From Acidobacteriota bacterium (GTDB lineage Bacteria > Acidobacteriota > Blastocatellia > Pyrinomonadales > Pyrinomonadaceae), in assembly GCA_023436495.1 (NCBI GenBank), contig JAEZIT010000098.1, forward strand, positions 1-33,420: DNA of 33,420 bases, given 5' to 3'. A program made the translations under genes and the position numbers. The notes under the pieces were generated by a model. It had not been told where the DNA came from, made no database searches, and saw only the letters and a program-made list of their open reading frames with translations. Positions 13,819 through 20,871 of the stretch are shown here, in pieces (positions within the stretch are counted from its first letter, which is position 1; every line of letters begins with the position of its first letter).

Positions 13819-14139
13819 ATGCAGGCATTGGGAATGGTCGAATGTATGGGCCTCGTTGCAATGATCGAAGCGGCCGACGCGATGGTCAAAACGGCGAATG
13901 TCGAATTGGTTGGGTACGAAAAGATCGACGCCGGCCTTGTGACGGCGATCGTCCGCGGTGAGGTCGGCGCCGTGAAAGCGGCCGTTGATGCCGGAGCCGC
14001 CGCTGCGCGTCGCATTGGGACCGTCACGGCGGTCCATGTCATTCCCCGGCCGCACGGCGAGGTTGATGAAGGAATACCGGTACTAAGCACCGGCGAGACG
14101 ACCCGTAAGAAGATCTCCGGTTCCGTTCCGGAGCGGTAA
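13819..14139 (+). CDS. BMC-H microcompartment shell protein 2
   Basis: A 106-residue shell protein from ATG 13819, with AGGAGA at 13805-13810, 8 nt upstream. The frame is open further upstream, but that stretch codes for the small membrane protein in another frame. It is one BMC domain plus about 20 residues: QALGMVECMGLVAMIEAADA, K24 in MVKTANV, VRGEVGAVKAAVDAGAAAAR, HVIPRPHGEVDEG. The pore loop reads K35-I-D37-A38-G39, an acidic change from the GSG of PduA and the GAG of the first shell protein, so the two hexamers should pass different molecules. The C-terminus is short and basic (TTRKKISGSVPER). It is the last gene of the operon; a terminator follows at 14165-14202. Confidence 0.94.
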   Translation: MQALGMVECMGLVAMIEAADAMVKTANVELVGYEKIDAGLVTAIVRGEVGAVKAAVDAGAAAARRIGTVTAVHVIPRPHGEVDEGIPVLSTGETTRKKISGSVPER

Positions 14140-14164
14140 TCCGAATTACTCATTTTCCAACAAC

Positions 14165-14202
14165 AAAGGGAAGCCGCCGTTACACGGAGCTTCCCTTTCT
14201 TT
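14165..14202 (+). terminator. Rho-independent terminator ending the BMC operon
   Basis: A 10-bp perfect stem AAAGGGAAGC (14165-14174) / GCTTCCCTTT (14189-14198), 14-nt loop, then CTTT (14199-14202), so the run reads TTTCTTT. It starts 25 bp after the second BMC-H stop. On the other strand the A-rich flank could also help end the convergent VWFA operon. Confidence 0.8.
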
Positions 14203-14218
14203 ATGCAGGTTTAATTGG

Positions 14219-15337
14219 TTATCGCGTTTTCGGCGCCGCAGCCTGCGGCTTTGGTGCTAGATCGCGTTCCGCTGTCCTGCCCGAACGCGTTATCGCGATG
14301 CGTTTTTGCTTGTTTGGGCCGTCGTCGACGCTCACTTTGATATTGCGGTAAGTTCCGTCTTTCTTCTCGTTGGTCGGAATATATCCGATCGAATACTGCA
14401 TTCGCAGCTCGCTGGCGATGTCCGATGCGAGACCCGCGAGTTCGTTCACGTCGTTCGGAAAGTATGCCTTACCGCCCGTCTCGGTCGCCAGCCGCTCCAG
14501 GAATGCCTTCGCTTTGCCCTGCGGGCTCTTTCCGATGAATCCGCCTTCCTTGGTCAATTCGTTCACAAACCCGATCGCATAGATCTGTACGTCCGTTTCG
14601 CGCAGCATCTGAAAAAGCTGAGCTTCGTTGTAATAGCTGTCGCGATCCTCTCCGTCCGACACGAGCACGATCGCCCGCCTGGTCCGTTCGTCCTGCGGTC
14701 GTTTTCGTTCGTGATCGTTAACGCTCTGTGCCGCAAGGTATACCGCATCTATGATGGCGGTCTGACCACCTTCGATAAAGAGGTTATCGAGACTGTCGAT
14801 CAGATCGGCTTTATTCGAAGTAAATGGTTGTTCGACCGTGATCTTGTCGCGGCTTACAAATCGTATGAGGCTGGTCTGATCACCGGGTTTGTTCGTATTG
14901 ACGAGGATCTTTCCCGCTTCAATTACCTTTTCCAATTGATGCCTGAGCGACCCCGAATTGTCGAGCACGATCGAATAATTGGTCGGAACTTCCGAGCGCG
15001 AAAAGAATTCCACCTGCTGCTGAACGCCGTCTTCGAAGATCTTGAAATCTTTTGCCTGCAGGCTATTGATCGGACGGTTGTTGCGGTCAACGACACGTAC
15101 ATTCAGGTTAACGAGCTCCGTGTCGATCGTCAAAACGTCGTCCGGTTCTTCGAGCTTTGGCGGCGTAGGCGACGGCGTCGCGGGCGGCGTTGCCGCAGCC
15201 TCGGGCGAAACCTGGCGGTCGCGGCCAGTCGTGTCCGTTTGCCCGGACACATATATCGAACCCAAACCAAAAACTGCCGCGGCTGAAAAAAGTGCCGCGC
15301 CGCGGAAAATGTACGTAAATATTTTCATTCTCAGCAT
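14219..15337 (-). CDS. VWFA-domain protein of acidobacterial type (downstream copy)
   Basis: A 372-residue secreted or membrane-anchored protein. The N-terminal hydrophobic segment (about 8-31) is a signal peptide or anchor and is followed by a Pro/Thr/Ala linker. A short beta domain (LNVRVVDRNNRPINSLQAKD) precedes the von Willebrand A domain, which holds the MIDAS metal motif D126-N-S128-G-S130 and later SDGEDRDS. The end of the domain, MQYSIGYIPTNEKKDGTYR, is typical of the VWFA-related proteins that are very numerous in Acidobacteriota. Known function is limited to the metal-dependent ligand binding expected of VWFA. The start at 15337 lies 9 nt after the stop of the paralogous upstream gene; ATG 15328 is an alternative. 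The two genes form one operon. Confidence 0.88.
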   Translation of the reverse strand: MLRMKIFTYIFRGAALFSAAAVFGLGSIYVSGQTDTTGRDRQVSPEAAATPPATPSPTPPKLEEPDDVLTIDTELVNLNVRVVDRNNRPINSLQAKDFKIFEDGVQQQVEFFSRSEVPTNYSIVLDNSGSLRHQLEKVIEAGKILVNTNKPGDQTSLIRFVSRDKITVEQPFTSNKADLIDSLDNLFIEGGQTAIIDAVYLAAQSVNDHERKRPQDERTRRAIVLVSDGEDRDSYYNEAQLFQMLRETDVQIYAIGFVNELTKEGGFIGKSPQGKAKAFLERLATETGGKAYFPNDVNELAGLASDIASELRMQYSIGYIPTNEKKDGTYRNIKVSVDDGPNKQKRIAITRSGRTAERDLAPKPQAAAPKTR

Positions 15338-15346
15338 TTACCCGAT

Positions 15347-16354
15347 CTAACGATAGTCTGAATTAGGCGTCGCGTAATAGCCTTCGCGACTTCTGACCGT
15401 TAGACGCGGTAATCCGCGTGGAGGTTTGACCTTAACTTTCACCTTACGCCATTTTCCGTCGGGTGCGAAATCCTTCGGCGTATATCCGATCGAGTACTGA
15501 TGGCGAAGTTCCAGAGCGATCCGCTCGAAGATCTCGTCCATCTCAACATCCGTATTCGGATAGAACGATTTACCGCCCGTGACCGAGGTCAGCTCGTCCA
15601 GAAACGCCTGTCCCTGCATGCCAAGCGGGCTGCTGGCATCGCTGCCGCCCATAATGCCGACGGCATATGTGACAACGTCCGATTCCTTCATAAGCCGCCG
15701 GACCTCACCGAAGTTGTAACGTGACGAATTGTCCTGGCCGTCGCTGATGATCAATAGTGCACGTTTTTGGTGCGAACCACGTGTGACGCGTTCGACACCA
15801 AGGTAAACGGCATCGTAAAGAGCGGTATTCTCACGCGGCTCGACCAAGGTCAGCTTTCGCAGGACCGCGTCGCCGTCACGCGTTCGGTCAAGCAGAAGCT
15901 GCGCGCGGCTGTTGAAGGCGATCAGGAAATATTCATCCGACGGATGGCTGGTGTTAATGAAGCGTTGCAGTGCGTTACGGGCCTTTGCGATCTTGTCGCC
16001 GCTCATCGAACCGGACACGTCAAAGATCACCCCGACCGAGACCGGAGCGTCCGCGTCGCTGAAAAAAGTTATCTCCTGCTCCTCGTTGTTGTCGACAATG
16101 GAAAAAGCTTTTTTCGTCAGTCCCGAAACATAACGGCCGTAAAGATCGGTCACCGTCAGCGTCAACGACACCAGGTCGGTTTTAACGCGTACTTGGCCGT
16201 CCACTTCGACCGGCTGTTCAGGAGGCGGCGTCGGCTGCGGCTGTTGGTCTTGGGCAGGCGTGCTGTTAAAGACCAAAAAAACGGTAAGCAGAAGGAAACA
16301 GACATGCCGCATTCGGCACTGCCCGATGCTTTTACCCGTCAGAAAAAGGGCCAT
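15347..16354 (-). CDS. VWFA-domain protein of acidobacterial type (upstream copy)
   Basis: A 335-residue paralogue of the next gene downstream. I keep the start at 16354 because GGGAGAG (complement of 16358-16364) lies just upstream; M15 (MRHVCFLLLTVFLVF) would give a more compact signal peptide. After the signal and a Gln/Pro-rich linker comes VRVKTDLVSLTLTVTDLYGR, then the VWFA domain with a canonical MIDAS motif D112-V-S114-G-S116 and ISDGQDNSSR, ending HQYSIGYTPKDFAPDGKWRK. The product is probably exported. The pair has diverged considerably, while the order of motifs is the same, so it is an old duplication. Confidence 0.88.
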   Translation of the reverse strand: MALFLTGKSIGQCRMRHVCFLLLTVFLVFNSTPAQDQQPQPTPPPEQPVEVDGQVRVKTDLVSLTLTVTDLYGRYVSGLTKKAFSIVDNNEEQEITFFSDADAPVSVGVIFDVSGSMSGDKIAKARNALQRFINTSHPSDEYFLIAFNSRAQLLLDRTRDGDAVLRKLTLVEPRENTALYDAVYLGVERVTRGSHQKRALLIISDGQDNSSRYNFGEVRRLMKESDVVTYAVGIMGGSDASSPLGMQGQAFLDELTSVTGGKSFYPNTDVEMDEIFERIALELRHQYSIGYTPKDFAPDGKWRKVKVKVKPPRGLPRLTVRSREGYYATPNSDYR

Positions 16355-16377
16355 AATCTCTCCCGTGAGTAATGTCT

Positions 16378-16407
16378 ATTGTATGGAACGCGTCTATCTT
16401 AAAGCAA
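16378..16407 (-). promoter_or_regulatory. Possible promoter for the VWFA operon
   Basis: Minus strand: -35 TTGCTT (complement of 16402-16407), 18-nt spacer, -10 TACAAT (complement of 16378-16383), giving a leader of about 17 nt that holds the GGGAGAG site. The -35 is a weak match. Confidence 0.4.
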
Positions 16408-16506
16408 GATATTTTTTGGATGCGCGATGCGTAAAATTAGTTGTTTCGTCGTGCTCCATACAAACCCTCCGCCAATTCCCGCAACTATATGAATCAAAAA
16501 GCGTGA

Positions 16507-16512
16507 TATAAT
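16507..16512 (+). promoter_or_regulatory. Perfect -10 box upstream of the gspF-like gene
   Basis: TATAAT at 16507-16512, preceded by GA, about 70 bp before the gspF start. No good -35 is seen 16-18 nt upstream, so activation by another factor or a chance match is possible. Confidence 0.35.
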
Positions 16513-16582
16513 CACCGGGAAGCGAACGGCAGGGCCGCCGTGTGTCTGTGACATCGAATTCCCCTTACTAAGATCAGCAATA

Positions 16583-17821
16583 ATGACAGAATTTGTATGC
16601 CGGCTCGGGACACCCTCGGGCGAAATCATTACAAGGATCGTTGAGGCATCAGGCGCCGCCGAAGCAAAGATCCAGCTTGAGAACGAGGGCTACCGGGTCT
16701 TTACAGTCTCTACTTCAAGAACGGGCCTGGCGTCCGTCATGTCGCTAGGCGGTACAGCGACCAAAGCTCGCGTCAAACAGTCGGATTTTCTCCTATTTAA
16801 CCAGCAGCTTTCGGCGCTTCTCCGTGCTGGCATTCCGATCTTGCAATCGATAAATCTGCTGAAGACCCGTTCTGCATCGGCAAACCTTCGCGCGGTGCTC
16901 GTTGATGTCGAGGAAAAGATCAAAAGCGGCGTCCCGCTGTCGCAGGCTTTCGAAGCGCAGGGCATTTTCCCGAAGATCTATACGGCGTCCATTCTATCCG
17001 GTGAAAAGAGCGGCGCGCTCGACGACGTGCTCGAACGCTACGTCGACTATCTGAAACGAAGCGTCGGCGTTACGCGCAAGCTTCGCGGAGCATTGGCATA
17101 TCCGGCATTCCTCCTTGTAGCCGCGACGTTCATGATCGCGTTTCTGACGCTGTATATCGTCCCGCGAATGTCGGACCTGTTCAAAGGCCTCAGCTCTAAC
17201 CGCGGGCTGCCGACGATCACCGTTGTCGTACTGGCTATCTCTACGACGGTTGCAAATAACATCTGGTGGCTGCTGCCGATGACGCTCGTGGCCGTATTTG
17301 CGCTTGTTATATGGCTGCGTACGCCGGGCGGCAGGCTGATGCTGCATCGGTTTCTCCTTAAACTGCCGATCGTAGGCGTGCTTATACGTCAAATGGCGAC
17401 GGCTCAACTTGCCCGTTCACTGTCGACGCTTCTTTCCGGCGGTATTACGGTACCAGATTCGTGGGACATCGCTTCGCAGGCGTTGAATAATCTCGAACTT
17501 CGCCGACGCAGCGAAAGCGTTTCATCGCTTATTCGTGAAGGCCGTGGATTTACCGAGGCTCTCGGAAAGGCCGGTTGGATCCCGGAGCTCGGCCTCGACA
17601 TGATCGGGATCGGCGAAAGTTCGGGCAGCCTCCGTGAAATGTTCGACGAGGTCGCGGCGTTTTACGATTCCGAAGCCGAGGTACGCCTCGAACAGCTCAC
17701 AACGCTGCTCGAACCGCTTATCCTGCTTGTCATGGCGGGAATCGTCGTAGCTATCCTTCTGGCCATTTATTTGCCGATCATCCAAACGATCTCTTCAGGG
17801 CCGTTTGGCAGCCAGCGGTAA
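16583..17821 (+). CDS. Type IV pilus / type II secretion inner-membrane platform protein (GspF/PilC)
   Basis: A 412-residue GspF/PilC protein with the two T2SSF repeats expected. A short N-terminal cytosolic domain (MTEFVCRLGTPSGEIITRIV) leads to the first repeat (FLLFNQQLSALLRAGIPILQ, then LSGEKSGALDDVLERYVDY), membrane helices at about 173-193 and 230-250, the second repeat (MATAQLARSLSTLLSGGITV, then MIGIGESSGSLREMFDEVA) and a final helix (LILLVMAGIVVAILLAIYLP). It anchors the assembly ATPase at the inner membrane and moves pilins or pseudopilins. The ATPase gene follows after 21 bp. Whether the machine is a pilus or a secretion system cannot be decided because no pilin, secretin or pilT is in the window. 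Confidence 0.93.
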   Translation: MTEFVCRLGTPSGEIITRIVEASGAAEAKIQLENEGYRVFTVSTSRTGLASVMSLGGTATKARVKQSDFLLFNQQLSALLRAGIPILQSINLLKTRSASANLRAVLVDVEEKIKSGVPLSQAFEAQGIFPKIYTASILSGEKSGALDDVLERYVDYLKRSVGVTRKLRGALAYPAFLLVAATFMIAFLTLYIVPRMSDLFKGLSSNRGLPTITVVVLAISTTVANNIWWLLPMTLVAVFALVIWLRTPGGRLMLHRFLLKLPIVGVLIRQMATAQLARSLSTLLSGGITVPDSWDIASQALNNLELRRRSESVSSLIREGRGFTEALGKAGWIPELGLDMIGIGESSGSLREMFDEVAAFYDSEAEVRLEQLTTLLEPLILLVMAGIVVAILLAIYLPIIQTISSGPFGSQR

Positions 17822-17842
17822 GCTGAAACAAGAATTACTAAA

Positions 17843-19525
17843 ATGAACGAAACATCGACACCCGAAACACCATTCACTTCCTCGCCTAAGATCGAGCTAT
17901 CGGATTTTCTCGAGAACGAGCCGCCCGAGGTCATCGAGGCGCGCCAACTCGCCCGGCGTTACCGACTGCCGTACATCGACCTTCTGCCGCCCGACCAGGA
18001 ATCGCCGATCGATTACGAAGAGCTCGCGAAGATCCCCGTCGACCTGATGCTGCGCAATCATTTCGTGCCTCTCAAGCGCGAGGGCCGCGATCTTCACGCA
18101 GCGATGGCCGACCCGTCGAATCTGCAGCGACTCGACGAGCTCGAGAACGCTCTAAATGTGCGCATTGTTCCGTATGTCGCGACGCAGGGCGCGATCGACG
18201 TCGTTCTGAAAAAGGGCGACGCTACGCAGCGCGTCCTTCAGGAAGCGGCGTCGACCTTCAAAATATCACTTGTAAAAGAGACGGATCAGGGCGAAGAGGT
18301 CCTCGACCTCGACCGTCTGGCGACCGATTCGGACATGTCGCCGATCATCAAGCTGGTCGATACGATCATCTACAACGCAATGGAATCGCGAGCGTCCGAT
18401 ATACACATCGAAACCCGCGAACGCGATGTCCAGGTAAAATTCCGAATCGACGGCGCCCTTTATGCAAAGGTCGATCCCATCGACATTGCGTATCATCAGA
18501 CGTTGATCTCGCGTATCAAGGTCATGTCGGAGCTAGACATCGCCGAACGCCGCATTCCGCAGGACGGCCGTTTCCGCGTACGCTATAAAGGCCGTACCGT
18601 CGATTTCCGTGTTTCGATCATGCCGACCGTCTTCGGTGAGGACGCCGTCATCCGTATTCTCGATAAAGAGCAGATAAGCGAGGAATTCAAGAACCTCAGC
18701 CTTGACGTCGTCGGTTTTGATCCCGTTGATCTTCAGCGTTTCCGAATATACATCAAAGAGCCGTACGGAATGGTACTTGTGACCGGCCCGACCGGTTCGG
18801 GTAAAACGACGACGCTATACGGGGCGCTAAATGAGATCCGCAACGACGAAGACAAGATCATTACGATCGAAGATCCGGTTGAATACCAGCTTCACGGCAT
18901 TGTCCAGATCCCGGTGAACGAAAAGAAGGGACTGACCTTCGCACGCGGCCTGCGTTCGATCCTTCGCCACGACCCTGACAAGATCATGGTCGGCGAAATT
19001 CGTGACGAAGAGACCGCGCAGATCGCCATCCAGTCGGCACTGACGGGCCACCTCGTTTTCACGACCGTCCACGCCAACAACGTTATTGACGTCATCGGCC
19101 GTTTCCTTAACATGGGCGTCGAACCGTATAACTTCGTGTCGTCGCTGAACTGTGTGCTCGCGCAGCGGCTCGTACGCCTGCTTTGTCCGACGTGCAAACG
19201 GCCGTATAAACCCACGAACGAAGAACTTTTCGAATCCGGCTTGCGTCCAGAAGACGTCGGCGACCGCGTCTTTTACCGCAACGTGGGCTGTGATGCATGC
19301 AACCACACCGGCTATCGCGGACGAACGGCCATTCACGAATTGCTCGATATGTCAGACGCGATCCGCGAAATGATCATCGAGCGCCGTCCCGGTTCTGAAA
19401 TTCGCCGCCAGGCAGAAAAAGAAGGCCTTTCAAGCCTTCGAGAATCGGCGGTAAAGAAAGTATTTGCGGGAGTGACGACACTGTACGAGATCAACCGAGT
19501 GACGTTCGTCGAAGAGGTACGCTAG
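17843..19525 (+). CDS. Type IV pilus / type II secretion assembly ATPase (GspE/PilB)
   Basis: A 560-residue hexameric ATPase that powers pilin or pseudopilin assembly. The N-terminal T2SSE_N domain (about 20-140) includes ARRYRLPYIDLLP. The ATPase core has Walker A GPTGSGKTT (315-323), the Asp box TIEDPVEY, the atypical Walker B LRHDPDKIMVGEIRDEETA, and the His box LTGHLVFTTVHAN. The zinc-binding tetracysteine motif typical of GspE/PilB and absent from PilT is C448/C451 (CPTC) and C483/C486 (CDAC). All catalytic motifs are intact, so it should be an extension ATPase. It is cotranscribed with the GspF gene; gene order F then E is the reverse of many clusters. The stop at 19525 is only 18 bp from the end of the convergent dehydratase gene. 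Confidence 0.95.
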   Translation: MNETSTPETPFTSSPKIELSDFLENEPPEVIEARQLARRYRLPYIDLLPPDQESPIDYEELAKIPVDLMLRNHFVPLKREGRDLHAAMADPSNLQRLDELENALNVRIVPYVATQGAIDVVLKKGDATQRVLQEAASTFKISLVKETDQGEEVLDLDRLATDSDMSPIIKLVDTIIYNAMESRASDIHIETRERDVQVKFRIDGALYAKVDPIDIAYHQTLISRIKVMSELDIAERRIPQDGRFRVRYKGRTVDFRVSIMPTVFGEDAVIRILDKEQISEEFKNLSLDVVGFDPVDLQRFRIYIKEPYGMVLVTGPTGSGKTTTLYGALNEIRNDEDKIITIEDPVEYQLHGIVQIPVNEKKGLTFARGLRSILRHDPDKIMVGEIRDEETAQIAIQSALTGHLVFTTVHANNVIDVIGRFLNMGVEPYNFVSSLNCVLAQRLVRLLCPTCKRPYKPTNEELFESGLRPEDVGDRVFYRNVGCDACNHTGYRGRTAIHELLDMSDAIREMIIERRPGSEIRRQAEKEGLSSLRESAVKKVFAGVTTLYEINRVTFVEEVR

Positions 19526-19543
19526 GCAAGAGTTTAATGTCGA

Positions 19544-20449
19544 TCAGATAAGCCGTTTATAGACTTCCGGATCGACGTTTCCGCCGGTGACGACCACGCA
19601 GACCCGCTTGTCCTTGAATAACTCCGGACGCTTAATAACGGCCGCAAGGGACAAAGCGCCCGTCGGCTCGCATTTTAGGTTTGCGTCAGTAAAATACAGC
19701 TTCAGCCCTTCGGCGATCAGCTCTTCCTGAACCTCGATGATGTCTTTGACGCCGTCCTTTATTATTGGCCAGTTCAGGTTCCCGAGCGACAGTGTCCGCG
19801 TGCCGTCCGCGATGGTTTGCGGTTCCGATTCGTTAGCGATCAGCTCGCCCGCCCGCAGCGACCGAGCGGCGTCGTTCGCCATCAGCGGCTCTGCGCCGTA
19901 GATGTCCGCCTTCACGCCGTTGCGCCGAAAGCTGACGATCGTCCCCGAGATCAAACCGCCGCCGCCTACCGGTATTACCACTGCGTCGAAATTCTCCGCA
20001 GCGAGCTCGTCGCCGAGCGTCGAATTTCCGTCAATAACGAATTGATCGTCGAACGCACTGGCAATATAGGCGTCCGGCTGTTCGGCTTTTAGCTGCTCGA
20101 CACGATCAGTACGGCTCACCTCTCGAACGTTTATCAGGTCCGCGTCCGCTCCGTATGAGCGAACGGCATCGATCTTCACCTGCGCGGAATTGTCCGGCAT
20201 CACGACCGTGCATGTCTTGCCCGTCAATTTGCACGCATATGCCAATGCCTGCCCGAAATTTCCTGACGAAACGCCGATTATCTCGTCGTTCGGTACGTTC
20301 AAGGCGACATTGTACGCCGCTCTGAATTTAAAACTGCCCGTGTGTTGAAACGTTTCCGCGGCAATGGTGATATCGAGTCCCAAACGATCGCGTAGCTTCT
20401 GCGACTGAATGATGGTTGTCGGGCGAATGGCGTCGAGCAGTGATAACAT
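19544..20449 (-). CDS. Threonine/serine dehydratase-like PLP enzyme
   Basis: A 301-residue fold-type II PLP enzyme from ATG 20449 (MLSLLDAIRPTTIIQSQKL). A longer open frame begins at 20491, but a promoter candidate sits inside that part, so the shorter start is preferred. The PLP lysine is K41 in HTGSFKFRAAYN; SSGNFGQALAYACK contacts the substrate, VVIPVGGGGLISG binds the PLP phosphate, and VVVTGGNVD lies near the C-terminus. There is no regulatory ACT domain, so it is the short catabolic/TdcB-like or serine-racemase-like class: threonine to 2-oxobutyrate or serine to pyruvate and ammonia. Such enzymes release 2-aminoacrylate, the substrate of the RidA encoded at 4181-4558. Exact specificity is uncertain. 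The gene is divergent from the zinc-site gene at 20526. Confidence 0.88.
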   Translation of the reverse strand: MLSLLDAIRPTTIIQSQKLRDRLGLDITIAAETFQHTGSFKFRAAYNVALNVPNDEIIGVSSGNFGQALAYACKLTGKTCTVVMPDNSAQVKIDAVRSYGADADLINVREVSRTDRVEQLKAEQPDAYIASAFDDQFVIDGNSTLGDELAAENFDAVVIPVGGGGLISGTIVSFRRNGVKADIYGAEPLMANDAARSLRAGELIANESEPQTIADGTRTLSLGNLNWPIIKDGVKDIIEVQEELIAEGLKLYFTDANLKCEPTGALSLAAVIKRPELFKDKRVCVVVTGGNVDPEVYKRLI

Positions 20450-20462
20450 ATATCTTATTCGC

Positions 20463-20491
20463 AGTATATAATTTGAGACGTACGCCGACAA
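20463..20491 (-). promoter_or_regulatory. Promoter candidate for the dehydratase gene
   Basis: Minus strand: -35 TTGTCG (complement of 20486-20491), 17-nt spacer, -10 TATACT (complement of 20463-20468). A transcript would start about 7 nt before ATG 20449, leaving no space for a Shine-Dalgarno. Confidence 0.45.
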
Positions 20492-20525
20492 AACTCAGGA
20501 AGACATTCTACTTCAACCTAACTTT

Positions 20526-20867
20526 ATGGCGAGAAACGAAATTTTAGAATTACTAGACCAGCTCTATCTGCAGGCAAAAATGCATTTTGGCGACGTGGTA
20601 AAAGGCCGATGGTTCCACGACGCCGATGGCTGCCCGGGCTGCGGACGAAAGATAGGGTCCATGAAGTACAAAGGTCAAAATGCCGTCTCCGTAAATACAT
20701 ATATATACCGCGACCACGGCGTGCTGATCGCCTATCTGCTCTGCGGTAAATGCGCGCGAAAGATCATGCGCGACGCTCAGACGATTCCGCCCGGCCAGAA
20801 GACACCGCTGCACATAGAGATCGAGAAGAATTTGAAAGAAGCATTCGTTAAAACGCAGGGACATTGA
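20526..20867 (+). CDS. Small protein with a two-CxxC metal site, unknown function
   Basis: A 113-residue protein that I do not recognise. Helical N-terminus (LLDQLYLQAKMHFGDVVKG), then two CxxC knuckles 33 residues apart: C36/C39 in DGCPGCGRKIG and C73/C76 in LLCGKCARKI, a likely four-cysteine zinc site. Between them is a beta-rich stretch (NAVSVNTYIYRDHGVLIAYL); the C-terminus is helical and charged. There is no signal peptide or membrane helix, so it should be cytosolic. Its TGA ends 4 bp before the start of the 6-phosphogluconate dehydrogenase gene, so the two are in one operon. A nucleic-acid-binding or structural zinc role is possible; nothing in the sequence decides. Confidence 0.75.
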   Translation: MARNEILELLDQLYLQAKMHFGDVVKGRWFHDADGCPGCGRKIGSMKYKGQNAVSVNTYIYRDHGVLIAYLLCGKCARKIMRDAQTIPPGQKTPLHIEIEKNLKEAFVKTQGH

Positions 20868-20871
20868 ATCT

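Noticed and set aside
14306..15286. A 326-codon open frame on the plus strand
   Set aside because: Fully antisense to the VWFA gene on the minus strand, which has a clear signal peptide and MIDAS motif; the antisense product is Arg-rich with no domain. It is a by-product of GC-rich codon usage.
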